A stretch of 64,000 nucleotides of DNA from a virus: the IMG/VR virus record IMGVR_UViG_3300027749_000065, positions 1 to 64,000 of that record; one strand, written 5' to 3'. Every line of letters starts with the position of its first letter. The first letter of the stretch is position 1. Positions 1 to 7,459 of the stretch are shown here, in pieces. A program made the translations under genes and the position numbers. The notes beneath the pieces were generated by a model, which was not told the DNA's origin, made no database searches, and saw nothing but the letters and a program-made list of their open reading frames with translations.

Positions 1-72
1 GTTAATAATAAGTACTTCGGTGTTATTACCGTAAGAGGTATTCAAGTATTTAACAACGATACATTGAGATAA
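1..72 (+). CDS. C-terminal end of an unidentified gene (possibly a capsid protein)
   Basis: Frame 1 is open from the left edge to a TAA at 70-72 and encodes about 23 residues ending in VFNNDTLR. A strong terminator follows at once. The sequence NKYFGVITVRGI loosely resembles the C-terminal strand of T4-type major capsid proteins, and an adjoining endonuclease gene would fit the pattern seen at the sheath and tube genes. That identification is a guess; only the presence of a gene end is well supported. Confidence 0.55.
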   Translation, partial: VNNKYFGVITVRGIQVFNNDTLR

Positions 73-89
73 TCTCATAAAAAAAACAA

Positions 90-130
90 AACCAAAAAAC
101 CTTCGAGAAATCGAGGGTTTTTTTTTGGTT
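90..130 (+). terminator. Rho-independent terminator
   Basis: An inverted repeat (AACCTTCGA / TCGAGGGTT, one G-U pair, GAAA loop) is flanked by A-run and T-run arms that extend the stem. It ends the gene that runs in from the left edge. Confidence 0.85.
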
Positions 131-150
131 TAAAATTAAATGGATTGTAA

Positions 151-182
151 GTTGTTTTATATCATATTTATTATTATATTTG
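151..182 (+). promoter_or_regulatory. Bacteroidota-type promoter
   Basis: TATATTTG at 175-182 matches the TAnnTTTG -7 element of Bacteroidota. GTTG lies 20 bases upstream at 151-154 and approximates the -33 TTTG. It sits directly before the endonuclease start at 187. Confidence 0.5.
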
Positions 183-186
183 ATTT

Positions 187-1902
187 ATGAAAAGAATTTT
201 AGATAATAAAGATATTGAAAATATAATAAGATTATATAAAACTGATGTTAAAAGTACGCATAAGTTAAGTGAAATGTTTGGTGTTGGTCATAAAAAGATT
301 TCACAGGTATTAAAAGAGAATAATGTTGAAATAAATAAAAAGGGTGGTCAGGAAAAAATTGGAAATAGTGATATTATTGAAAAATCTAAAATAAATCGTT
401 ATGTGACAGATACAATTGGTCATAAATTAATTGTGGTATGTAAAAAAACAAATAAAATCTTTGATGATGTAAATAATGTATCTGGTTGTTTGACAAGACA
501 TATTGTTGAAACATATGGTGATGTTGACATTCCGGTCACAAATTACCAAAGAAAAAAATATGAACATATCAATAATAAGAAATGGTTTGAAGAATATTTT
601 GATATAAGAGAAATACTAAAAAAAGATTATAGGAAATGTTGTTTATGTGACTGGGAGACTACTGATATTGAAAATAAAACTGGATGTTTTGAGACTCATA
701 TCAATAGTGTTCATAAAATAACATTAAATGAATATTTAGAAAAATTTCCACAAGATATTAAATACCATAAAACTTATTTAAAGGAAAAAGAAAGAATTAC
801 TGAATTTTTAGATGAAAAAAATTATGTGAGATGTAAGTTATGTGATCAAAAAATGAAAACAATCACCAATAAACACCTTATGGAAAAACATAACATTTCT
901 TGTTATGATTATAAGATAAAATTTCCAAATGAAATATTATCATCAAAATTGACTAGAAGTAAAATGAGTCATAATACTAAGATGAGTAATATTAATATGT
1001 CTCCAACATGGTCATCAAGTGGTGAAATTGAGTTAAGGGAATTTATTGAATCTTTAGGTTTTAAAACTGAAAAGGGTAAAAATAGAAAAATTTTAAATGG
1101 TAAAGAGATAGATATTATAATACCAGAGTTTAAAATTGGGATAGAGTACAATGGTTTATATTTTCATACCGAAAAAATGGGTAAAAATAGTTCATATCAT
1201 TTGAATAAAACAATTGAATGTAATAAAATTGGTTATAAATTAATTCAAATATTTGAAGATGAGTGGGTTGTAAAAAAAGATTTAGTTAAAAGTAAAATTA
1301 GACATATTTTAAAAATAAATAATGGTATTAAAATTGGTGGAAGAAACGTTATCATAAAAAGAATCGACTCATTATTAAAGTCTAATTTTTTAAACATAAA
1401 TCACATACAAGGAAACGATAATTCAAAAATACATTATGGTGGATTTTATAAAAATGAATTAATTGGTGTGATGACATTTAACGATAAAAGAAATATGACA
1501 AAAAACAAAGATGAACAATATGAATTATCAAGGTATTCAATTAAAGAAGGATATGTTGTTAATGGGTTGGCATCTAAATTTATAAAAACATTTAAAAATG
1601 AATATTCCCCAAAAAATATTATCAGTTTTGCTGATAGAAGATGGACATTAGATCCTGAAAATAATTTATATATTAAAATGGGGTTTAAATTAGTTGGTAT
1701 AAACAAACCTACCTACACTTATTACAATTCAAAAAAAAATAAATATAAACGTTTTCATAAATTTGGTTTTGGAAAAAACTCTTTAAAATTAAAACATCCA
1801 GATTTAGATTTTACAAAATCAGAAAAAACATTAATGAATGAACTTGGTTATGAGAGAATTTGGGATTGTGGGATGTTTAAATATGAATTATTTTTTGATT
1901 AA
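187..1902 (+). CDS. Free-standing homing endonuclease (zinc fingers plus PD-(D/E)XK-like nuclease)
   Basis: A 571-residue mobile endonuclease. After an N-terminal helix-turn-helix-like stretch there are two C2H2-type fingers (CCLCDW...H...H near residue 155-175; CKLCDQ...H...H near 217-235), each followed by a LxEYLEKFP/YKIKFP-like segment. The nuclease core near residues 300-330 holds NGKEIDI and IGIEYNGLYFH, a PD-(D/E)XK-like active site. The last 180 residues form a domain with NHIQGN, LSRYS and SFADRRW. The core and tail are clearly paralogous to the gene at 44143. The gene stands alone behind its own promoter, between a gene end and the SAP-like protein, so it is probably a homing gene that targets a neighbouring conserved gene. 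The start at 187 is the first ATG after the promoter. Confidence 0.85.
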   Translation: MKRILDNKDIENIIRLYKTDVKSTHKLSEMFGVGHKKISQVLKENNVEINKKGGQEKIGNSDIIEKSKINRYVTDTIGHKLIVVCKKTNKIFDDVNNVSGCLTRHIVETYGDVDIPVTNYQRKKYEHINNKKWFEEYFDIREILKKDYRKCCLCDWETTDIENKTGCFETHINSVHKITLNEYLEKFPQDIKYHKTYLKEKERITEFLDEKNYVRCKLCDQKMKTITNKHLMEKHNISCYDYKIKFPNEILSSKLTRSKMSHNTKMSNINMSPTWSSSGEIELREFIESLGFKTEKGKNRKILNGKEIDIIIPEFKIGIEYNGLYFHTEKMGKNSSYHLNKTIECNKIGYKLIQIFEDEWVVKKDLVKSKIRHILKINNGIKIGGRNVIIKRIDSLLKSNFLNINHIQGNDNSKIHYGGFYKNELIGVMTFNDKRNMTKNKDEQYELSRYSIKEGYVVNGLASKFIKTFKNEYSPKNIISFADRRWTLDPENNLYIKMGFKLVGINKPTYTYYNSKKNKYKRFHKFGFGKNSLKLKHPDLDFTKSEKTLMNELGYERIWDCGMFKYELFFD

Positions 1903-1924
1903 TAATTTTTTTTAACTATATTTG
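1894..1924 (+). promoter_or_regulatory. Bacteroidota-type promoter
   Basis: TTTG at 1894-1897, exactly 19 bases, then TATATTTG at 1917-1924. This is the best match in the window to the Bacteroidota -33/-7 consensus. The ATG follows four bases later, so the leader is very short or absent. Confidence 0.65.
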
Positions 1925-1928
1925 TGTA

Positions 1929-2237
1929 ATGGGAGAAATTGAATATGAAAAGTTACGTTTGGATGTTTTACAAAAATTAATTGAGGAACGTGGTATTGAA
2001 TGTAAATCAAATAAAACAGAAATAATAAAACATCTTATAATGGATGATGAAGGAAAGTATATTAGAGAAACAACATATGAAAAATACGATAAAGATATGT
2101 TCTTATGTGGTATTGACATAAAAAATCAAAAACACATTATGGACATGAGTAAACTAATAGAAAAAAAAGAAGCAAAAAGATTTAATATGTATTCAAATAA
2201 TAGAATACATTATATAACAAAACAAAAATTAATGTAA
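1929..2237 (+). CDS. SAP-like small protein of unknown function
   Basis: A 102-residue protein. Residues 8-42 (LRLDVLQKLIEERGIECKSN..EIIKHLI) have the two-helix spacing of a SAP-type nucleic-acid-binding motif. The rest is lysine-rich with no recognised domain. The stop overlaps the start of dCMP deaminase (TAATG), so the two are probably translationally coupled and transcribed from the host-type promoter at 1894-1924. The SAP assignment is by eye and the role is unknown. Confidence 0.7.
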   Translation: MGEIEYEKLRLDVLQKLIEERGIECKSNKTEIIKHLIMDDEGKYIRETTYEKYDKDMFLCGIDIKNQKHIMDMSKLIEKKEAKRFNMYSNNRIHYITKQKLM

Positions 2238-2677
2238 TGGAGTGGAATGAGTATTTTTTAGGTATTGCAGAACAAGTAAAATTAAAATCAAAAGATATTA
2301 ACACACAGATAGGTGCAGTTATCGTTGGTAGTGATAAGGAGATACTTTCTACGGGTTATAATTCATTTCCAAGGGGTTTGGATGATACGAAAGAAGAACG
2401 TCAGGAAAGACCTGAAAAATACTTTTGGATGGTTCATGCCGAAGCAAATGCAATATATAATGCTGCGAGAGTTGGAACACCAATAAAAGACTCTTCAATG
2501 TATATTACATCAGGTGTACCATGTATGGATTGTGCAAGAGGGATTATAAACTCTGGTATTAAGAAAGTATATTGTAAACGAGTTTGTACTACTACAAATA
2601 AAGATATGTGGGAAGAACACCAAAAACGTAGTATTGATATGTTACATGAATGTGGTGTGGATGTTATATTTTATTAG
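2237..2677 (+). CDS. cd: Deoxycytidylate (dCMP) deaminase
   Basis: Converts dCMP to dUMP for dTTP synthesis. The 146-residue length fits phage dCMP deaminases. The zinc site is visible: HAEANAI near residue 74 supplies the His and catalytic Glu, and PCMDCA near residue 95 supplies the two Cys ligands. The N-terminal KSKDINTQIGAVIV is typical of the family. The ATG overlaps the upstream stop. With the dUTPase at 17-19 kb it supplies dUMP, consistent with a phage that makes its own nucleotides. The 3' end overlaps the convergent gene on the other strand by 14 bases. Confidence 0.95.
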   Translation: MEWNEYFLGIAEQVKLKSKDINTQIGAVIVGSDKEILSTGYNSFPRGLDDTKEERQERPEKYFWMVHAEANAIYNAARVGTPIKDSSMYITSGVPCMDCARGIINSGIKKVYCKRVCTTTNKDMWEEHQKRSIDMLHECGVDVIFY

Positions 2678-3164
2678 GTAATTGATCGTAATAATTTTTT
2701 AATTGATGTTCATATTCAAAATATTTTATATTATCCGGTGGGTTATAATTAACCATTTCTCTACCTTTAATAACCAAACCATCATAACCTAAATCTAACA
2801 TTTCAGTTCTTATATCAGTTTGATTAAAAAATTCATTAGGTTTATATGAGATATTACGTTCTTTACACCAATTATTAATTACATTTTGAAGAAAGATTTC
2901 TGCCAAATTTGTATCATGAACAACTTTTGGTGTTTTTGGAATTGCGTTTAATACGAAATAAACTTTACCGTATTTGTTTGCCATGTCTTTATTACCTAAA
3001 AACGCAGTATATAAACCAGAACCAAATCTACCTCCACCATTGTTTTCTTTTCCAAGTTCTGTAACACCACGTAATGTCACGTTTTTACGTTTCCATTTGA
3101 GATAATCTTTATGAGATTGTTCGTATAATATTTTAAATTGATTTTCTGTTATAATTATTTTCAT
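2664..3164 (-). CDS. ADP-ribosyltransferase-like protein with candidate capsid-targeting leader
   Basis: A 166-residue protein. The leader MKIIITENQFKILYE ends in LxE at residue 15, the type of site cut by T4 prohead protease gp21. The body has an ADP-ribosyltransferase look: LRGV near residue 32 (candidate NAD-binding Arg), GRFGSGLYTAF near 45-56, A.KYGKVYFV near 62-70, and LGYDGLVI.GREMVNYNP near 127-147. T4 packages an ADP-ribosyltransferase (Alt) with such a leader, so a packaged, injected modifier of host proteins is a reasonable inference. It overlaps the upstream kinase-like gene by ATGA and is last in its operon. The ART assignment is by motif only, and the catalytic Glu cannot be fixed by eye. 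Confidence 0.65.
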   Translation of the reverse strand: MKIIITENQFKILYEQSHKDYLKWKRKNVTLRGVTELGKENNGGGRFGSGLYTAFLGNKDMANKYGKVYFVLNAIPKTPKVVHDTNLAEIFLQNVINNWCKERNISYKPNEFFNQTDIRTEMLDLGYDGLVIKGREMVNYNPPDNIKYFEYEHQLKNYYDQLPNKI

Positions 3165-4087
3165 AATAACGATTTAATAATTCTATTAATGTAGTTTGGT
3201 GGAGTTCTTTTTATGTTATTTTGATTGGTTACCGAACCTTTAATCCATTCGCTTAAATCACTAATTTCATTATAGTCAACATCAGTATCATCATCAATTA
3301 AATCAACGTATTTACTCCAAGTCTTATCATAACCTTCCTTTGTCATCATTTCTAAAAAATCAGCTGCCATTGGGTGTTTTTTTCTTATAAAATCAATAAC
3401 TTTTGGTGAAATGTGTTTATTTAAATTTTTTAATAATATTTCATTAATTTGTATATAATATTTATTGATTAATTTTGTTATTTTTAATTTTTCTAGTATG
3501 ATTATAAAATATTCTTTTTCATCTTTTCCGATGTATCTTTTCACATCATAAACTTCAGCAAGATGTTGTGGTGTTTTTCCAATTAATTTATTTGAATTAA
3601 CCGCTTCGGTTTTATCGGTAGTTATTTTTAATACTTTATCGTTTCCGATGTCGTATGCCATTCCAAACTCACCACCCTTACCTAATTTTCTATGTTTTAA
3701 TTCTGTGAATTTTTTAATTATTTTAGATAAACTTCTATTATCAATATTAAGTTTTGTTTCATCTAACTCTAAATTTTGTACATCAGTTTCAAAGTTTTCA
3801 AAAAAATTTCCAAAACCAATATCGAAATAACCTATATTACCATTCTTTTTAAAACCGATATTATTTAAATTAACAAAATCTTCAGAATTAATATGATAAT
3901 ATTTTAATTCATCGATTATCCCAATAAATTGATTAAAAACCCATAAAAGTTTTTTATCATCAATTTTAACATTAGGTTTATCATTATAAACATAATAATT
4001 AATCAAGATTTCGGATACATAATCAATATCATTACTTTCAGTTAAAATTAATTTTTTTAATTGTGATTCGTTTAATAAGATTTTCAT
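3161..4087 (-). CDS. Protein-kinase-like (N-lobe) protein with candidate capsid-targeting leader
   Basis: A 308-residue protein starting MKILLNESQLKKLILTE, a leader of the same class ending in LxE. Near residues 135-160 it has GKGGEFGMAYDIG followed by VLKITTD, which looks like a kinase glycine loop and the beta-3 lysine, then a hydrophobic hinge (FIIILEKLKI). No HRD-like or DFG-like motif is visible after the hinge, so the C-lobe is divergent, truncated or pseudokinase-like. It is coupled by ATGA overlap to the ART-like gene. The pairing of kinase-like and ART-like proteins with the same leader suggests a packaged host-takeover set (inference). Confidence 0.6.
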   Translation of the reverse strand: MKILLNESQLKKLILTESNDIDYVSEILINYYVYNDKPNVKIDDKKLLWVFNQFIGIIDELKYYHINSEDFVNLNNIGFKKNGNIGYFDIGFGNFFENFETDVQNLELDETKLNIDNRSLSKIIKKFTELKHRKLGKGGEFGMAYDIGNDKVLKITTDKTEAVNSNKLIGKTPQHLAEVYDVKRYIGKDEKEYFIIILEKLKITKLINKYYIQINEILLKNLNKHISPKVIDFIRKKHPMAADFLEMMTKEGYDKTWSKYVDLIDDDTDVDYNEISDLSEWIKGSVTNQNNIKRTPPNYINRIIKSLL

Positions 4088-4116
4088 ATTAATTAAAGTT
4101 ATTATATTAAAAAACC

Positions 4117-4890
4117 TTATTTATCATTTGATAATTTAGTATCTTTTATGAATTTAGTATGAGAATTTTTATAAGATTTTTGTGATTCATCTTCCACATC
4201 TTTTGTGTATTGCCAGTTCCAATATAAATTATCGTTTGGTTTGAAACCATAAAATCTATGTACTTCTTTTTGTAGATTATTTACATTTTCACCATTCCAA
4301 TTTTGACCAACACATATATAACCAGTTTCAATATCTTTTATTATATTAGTTTCTCCAAGTGTTGTATGTCTATTCTCCAACCAATTTAATCTTTCAATTA
4401 GATTTTGATAATACATATTAGTTTGTCCCCATCTTATTGAACTAAAAAAAATAACAGTATCAGATTCAAACAATTCTTTAGATATTTTCCATAACTCGTC
4501 AGATTTGTTATTGATATTCACCCAACATCTATGATGTCCTGTTGGGTTCTTATTTTTATCTTTAAGTTCCGCATCTTTTAATCCACAACTATTACCGTCT
4601 TTTCTTGATACATTACCTTCACAAGGTAATATTTTTAGGTCGGTAACATCAATTAAAACACAATCATCACCTAATTCTTCTTTAATATACATCGCTAATA
4701 ATTTTGACTTAGGTATATCAATATTAACTTCATCAAAATTATATCTATTTGAACAACTTAATAATAGAATTTTTTTCTTTGTTTTAAGAATATCTATTGT
4801 CTTTTTTATTGACTTCCAAGCATCTGATTGAACCATTTCCTCGGAAATCATTATTTGTCTTATTCTTTCTATATTTTCGTTTAAATTCAT
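4117..4890 (-). CDS. Flavodoxin-like NAD(P)H-dependent oxidoreductase with leader
   Basis: A 257-residue protein. The N-terminal MNLNENIERIRQIMISE ends in IxE at residue 17. The rest resembles the NADPH-dependent FMN reductase/flavodoxin fold: strand KKILLLSCSNR with a following Ser/Asn-rich loop near residue 40, LLAMYIKEEL helix, VLIDVTDLKILPCEG, and SDTVIFFSSIRWGQTNMYYQNLIERLNWL near 145-175, the usual flavin-contact and dimer region. Several Cys and His residues (near 92-118) could form a metal site. It is first in a minus-strand group behind a late-type element. Its substrate and role in infection are unknown. Confidence 0.65.
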   Translation of the reverse strand: MNLNENIERIRQIMISEEMVQSDAWKSIKKTIDILKTKKKILLLSCSNRYNFDEVNIDIPKSKLLAMYIKEELGDDCVLIDVTDLKILPCEGNVSRKDGNSCGLKDAELKDKNKNPTGHHRCWVNINNKSDELWKISKELFESDTVIFFSSIRWGQTNMYYQNLIERLNWLENRHTTLGETNIIKDIETGYICVGQNWNGENVNNLQKEVHRFYGFKPNDNLYWNWQYTKDVEDESQKSYKNSHTKFIKDTKLSNDK

Positions 4891-4893
4891 ATT

Positions 4894-4911
4894 AATATAA
4901 ATATAATAAAA
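4894..4911 (-). promoter_or_regulatory. Candidate phage late promoter element
   Basis: On the minus strand this reads TTTTATTATATTTATATT, ending three bases before the start of the flavodoxin-like gene. It shares the ATATTTAT core seen before many virion genes. Confidence 0.35.
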
Positions 4912-4959
4912 AAATAAATAAATTTTACCATATTTTACATGTCCAATATGAAATTTTGT

Positions 4960-4977
4960 TATATTTATAATAAAAGG
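4960..4977 (+). promoter_or_regulatory. Candidate phage late promoter element
   Basis: TATATTTATAATAAAAGG lies just upstream of the GIY-YIG gene and is one of the best matches to the recurrent GATATTTATAATAAAA-like element. Confidence 0.45.
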
Positions 4978-4983
4978 TAAGTT

Positions 4984-5877
4984 ATGATAATTTATAAATC
5001 AACAAATAAAGTTAATGGTAAGATATATATTGGACAAACAATTAATAGTTTGGAATCAAGAATTAAAAATCATATCAAAGAAAGTAAAAAAGAAAATGTA
5101 ATAAGACCATTTTTAAAAGCAATAAAAAAATATGGTATTGAAAATTTTTCATTTGAAATAATTGATCATGCAAATAATTTAGACGAATTAAATGAAAAAG
5201 AAATAATTTGGATTAGTGAATTTAATTCAATTTTACCTAATGGTTATAACATAACTGGAGGTGGACAAGGTAAAAAATTAAAGACAACAGATGAATTTAA
5301 AAAAACAATATCAGAAGGATTAAAAAAATCAGAAAAATGGCAAAAAATATTACAAAGTGAAGAATATCAAAATAAAATAAAAAATAATTTTATTGCATTT
5401 AATAAGGGTAAAAAATTCACAAAAGAACATAAAGATAAAATTTGGGAAGGAAATAAAGAACGAATTTTAAAATATAATAAAAGTACCTCTAAAGAATGGA
5501 TTATTGTTGATGTAAATAACAATATAAAAAGAATAACAGGAAAAGAAGAGTATTTTAAAAATTTAGGGATGGATTCTGGTAATATGAGTAGAATGGCAAA
5601 TAAACTAAATAAAAATAAAGTAATTAAAAGATATAACGGATATTATTGTTTCATTAATAATGGGGAATCTGATGAGATAATATTAAATAATGTTATAGAA
5701 TTAGACAATATTTATAAAACAGAGTTTAATATTTATAATAAAATAACACAAGAGACTAAAATAATAAAAAAAGATGAAATATATTCTTTCTGTGTGAGAG
5801 AAAGTCATGATTATTCATCTTTTTTAAGAATGATTAAAGGTAAATTTAAAACATATAAAAATTGGAGTCTTAAATAA
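4984..5877 (+). CDS. GIY-YIG homing endonuclease
   Basis: A 297-residue free-standing endonuclease. The GIY-YIG module is at residues 1-90: IIYKSTNKVNGKIYIGQT holds the variant GIY and the YIG, with a catalytic-type Arg in SRIKNH and Glu near ELNEKEIIWI. GYNITGGGQGK closes the domain. Two NUMOD3-like segments follow (TDEFKKTISEGLKKS and TKEHKDKIWEGN), then a DNA-binding tail with a WIIVDVNNN motif. It faces against the surrounding minus-strand genes and has its own late-type element upstream and a bidirectional terminator behind it, as expected for an inserted mobile gene. Confidence 0.92.
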   Translation: MIIYKSTNKVNGKIYIGQTINSLESRIKNHIKESKKENVIRPFLKAIKKYGIENFSFEIIDHANNLDELNEKEIIWISEFNSILPNGYNITGGGQGKKLKTTDEFKKTISEGLKKSEKWQKILQSEEYQNKIKNNFIAFNKGKKFTKEHKDKIWEGNKERILKYNKSTSKEWIIVDVNNNIKRITGKEEYFKNLGMDSGNMSRMANKLNKNKVIKRYNGYYCFINNGESDEIILNNVIELDNIYKTEFNIYNKITQETKIIKKDEIYSFCVRESHDYSSFLRMIKGKFKTYKNWSLK

Positions 5878-5881
5878 AAAA

Positions 5882-5918
5882 AAATATCTTATAAAATTAT
5901 AATTTTATAAGATATTTT
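5882..5918. terminator. Bidirectional terminator between convergent genes
   Basis: A perfect 16-base stem (AAATATCTTATAAAAT / ATTTTATAAGATATTT) is flanked by A-run and T-run, so it can act on both strands. It separates the GIY-YIG gene from the convergent minus-strand operon. Confidence 0.85.
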
Positions 5919-5922
5919 TTAA

Positions 5923-6666
5923 CTACCAGGCTCTGCAACTCCAGTAGCGCGGGCGATCTCTTGGACCTGGATTATCACATTTCATTCTTGCTCTAAATGA
6001 TTTTCTTCTTTCTGGATTATTTTTCTTAATAACCATTCTTTTACCATGAGCTGATTTACCACCAAAACCAAAGTTTACTTTAACGACTTTACCTTTATCA
6101 TTTTTAACAAAAACTCTAAATTTTTTGATGTCTCCCTGCATGATTTTACCCAACTGAACTTTTCTACCTTGGTATTCGGCTTCATTCAATAATTCATCAG
6201 GAATAAAATTAGTGTTTTGAACTGACCCAAATTCATCTTCAAAGATGATATCATTATTTTCATCAAATTCATTTAAAGAATGTATTTCTTTTAAAATTAA
6301 ATTTGTAATGTCACTTATAATTTCTTCATTATAATGAGTTAATTTAGGGGTATTACCAGTACCACTTTTTGGGTGTGTTTTTTCTGCGTTTCTTTTTTGA
6401 TTTGTCATTCCTTTCTTTTCTTTTTTTGTATATGAACTAGCGGTTTTTGGGGTTTCTTTTGAAACTTTTTTGGATGGTCTACATTTTGGGTAACTTCCAT
6501 CTGCTGCTTTCTTTCTTCCACATGGTGGATGTTTTCCATTAACCTTTTTGCTAACATCTACCCACTTTTCTTTAAACCATCTATTAAGATCTTCTTTTAA
6601 AACCTCACCAGATTCTAAAGATTCTTGAATATATTTTAAATCTTCTTTATTTACTAATATTTTCAT
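5923..6666 (-). CDS. Processed basic head-associated protein (DUF5872-like N-part, Cys/Arg-rich tail)
   Basis: A 247-residue protein of a kind common in marine and T4-like phages. The leader MKILVNKEDLKYIQE ends in IxE. Residues 28-75 hold RWFKEKWVDVSKKVNGKHPPCGR and YPKCRPSKKVS, a DUF5872-like segment. A second candidate cut site, LLNE followed by AEYQGRKVQLGK, lies near residue 160. The C-terminal 85 residues are strongly basic: KKNNPERRKSFRARMKCD, then CRAW at the end with paired Cys. Cutting at both sites would release a small DNA-binding-like peptide, as for T4 internal proteins (inference). It is last in its operon, eight bases after the previous gene and just before the terminator. Confidence 0.7.
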   Translation of the reverse strand: MKILVNKEDLKYIQESLESGEVLKEDLNRWFKEKWVDVSKKVNGKHPPCGRKKAADGSYPKCRPSKKVSKETPKTASSYTKKEKKGMTNQKRNAEKTHPKSGTGNTPKLTHYNEEIISDITNLILKEIHSLNEFDENNDIIFEDEFGSVQNTNFIPDELLNEAEYQGRKVQLGKIMQGDIKKFRVFVKNDKGKVVKVNFGFGGKSAHGKRMVIKKNNPERRKSFRARMKCDNPGPRDRPRYWSCRAW

Positions 6667-6674
6667 TTTATATA

Positions 6675-6890
6675 TTATTTAACTGTTCTCCATCCACCAC
6701 CTTTGGATTTATATCTTTTAGATGCGGCACCATTACAATATGCACTTGGACAGACTTTGTATTTAGATCTTGCCCACGCTAAACAACTAGCCCATAATTT
6801 TGAATTTGTTGGTTTATGTTTTGCTTCATCAATTTCCATTTCTTCATTAAGGATTAATTTTAATTGTTCTTCTGTTATTATTATTTTCAT
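6675..6890 (-). CDS. Small basic protein with capsid-targeting-type leader
   Basis: Only 71 residues. The leader MKIIITEEQLKLILNE ends in LxE at residue 16. The mature part would be about 55 residues, with LWASCLAWARSKYKVCPSAY near residue 32 and YKSKGGGWRTVK at the end. That pattern (W...A...K...PSAY.N.A..K.YK.KGG.WR) is seen in small phage proteins related to DUF5872. Its size, charge and leader recall T4 internal proteins IPI-IPIII. It sits between two genes with the same leader, with gaps of six and eight bases. Confidence 0.7.
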   Translation of the reverse strand: MKIIITEEQLKLILNEEMEIDEAKHKPTNSKLWASCLAWARSKYKVCPSAYCNGAASKRYKSKGGGWRTVK

Positions 6891-6896
6891 AATTTA

Positions 6897-7442
6897 TTAA
6901 TTAATATATGCGTTTAGTTCGTATTTTTTACCCAAGTGAGTTACTTGTATTTGTAATGCTTTTCTTTGTTCTTTTCCGTTTTTGTAAAGGGTTATGGTAA
7001 ATCTATTTGTTTTACCATCTCTTGGTCTAGCAGGACCCAGTCCTATTTTGGTTGATGTTTCATCTTTATCATATTCATAACCTCTTGATTCTGCGTATTC
7101 TAATGCTGAATTTATTGCGGAGGTATAAGAATCATGGTATGTTTCATAATCAGATTTTGATTCATTTAAATTTTGTTGTTCAAAATAACCTTCCATAAAA
7201 TTTGCAACTTCTTCGATGTCATCTTTTGATGTTGTGATATGATCTGCTGCCCAAGCATGTTCACCAGTTATTAATTTATCAAAACCTGGATGATGTTTAA
7301 AATTTAATATTTTTTCAATATCATTTTTCATATTTATTAAATTAGAAAGAACCATATAAGTTCCATCATTTTTTTCTTCTTCCATTTGTTCAGAAAGAAT
7401 TCTTTTTAATTGTTCTTCTGTTATTTTAATTTTTGTTTTCAT
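6897..7442 (-). CDS. Head-associated protein with leader and internal LxE site
   Basis: I place the start at the ATG at 7440-7442, giving MKTKIKITEEQLKRILSE. The longer reading frame to 7478 would overlap the upstream gene and add a non-matching extension, while this ATG is directly preceded by a late-type element. The leader ends in LxE at residue 18. Near residue 100 NLNE occurs at the boundary to a second domain: YHDSYTSAINSALEYAESRGYE, then GLGPARPRDGKTNRF and LYKNGKEQRKALQIQV. This C-terminal domain recurs in phage hypothetical proteins, and its function is unknown. The product is about 181 residues. Confidence 0.7.
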   Translation of the reverse strand: MKTKIKITEEQLKRILSEQMEEEKNDGTYMVLSNLINMKNDIEKILNFKHHPGFDKLITGEHAWAADHITTSKDDIEEVANFMEGYFEQQNLNESKSDYETYHDSYTSAINSALEYAESRGYEYDKDETSTKIGLGPARPRDGKTNRFTITLYKNGKEQRKALQIQVTHLGKKYELNAYIN

Positions 7443-7444
7443 AA

Positions 7445-7459
7445 TATATAAATACTTAT
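7445..7459 (-). promoter_or_regulatory. Candidate phage late promoter element
   Basis: The minus strand reads ATAAGTATTTATATA, three bases before the ATG at 7442. It overlaps the end of the upstream gene and supports the shorter start of the leader-bearing protein. Confidence 0.4.
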
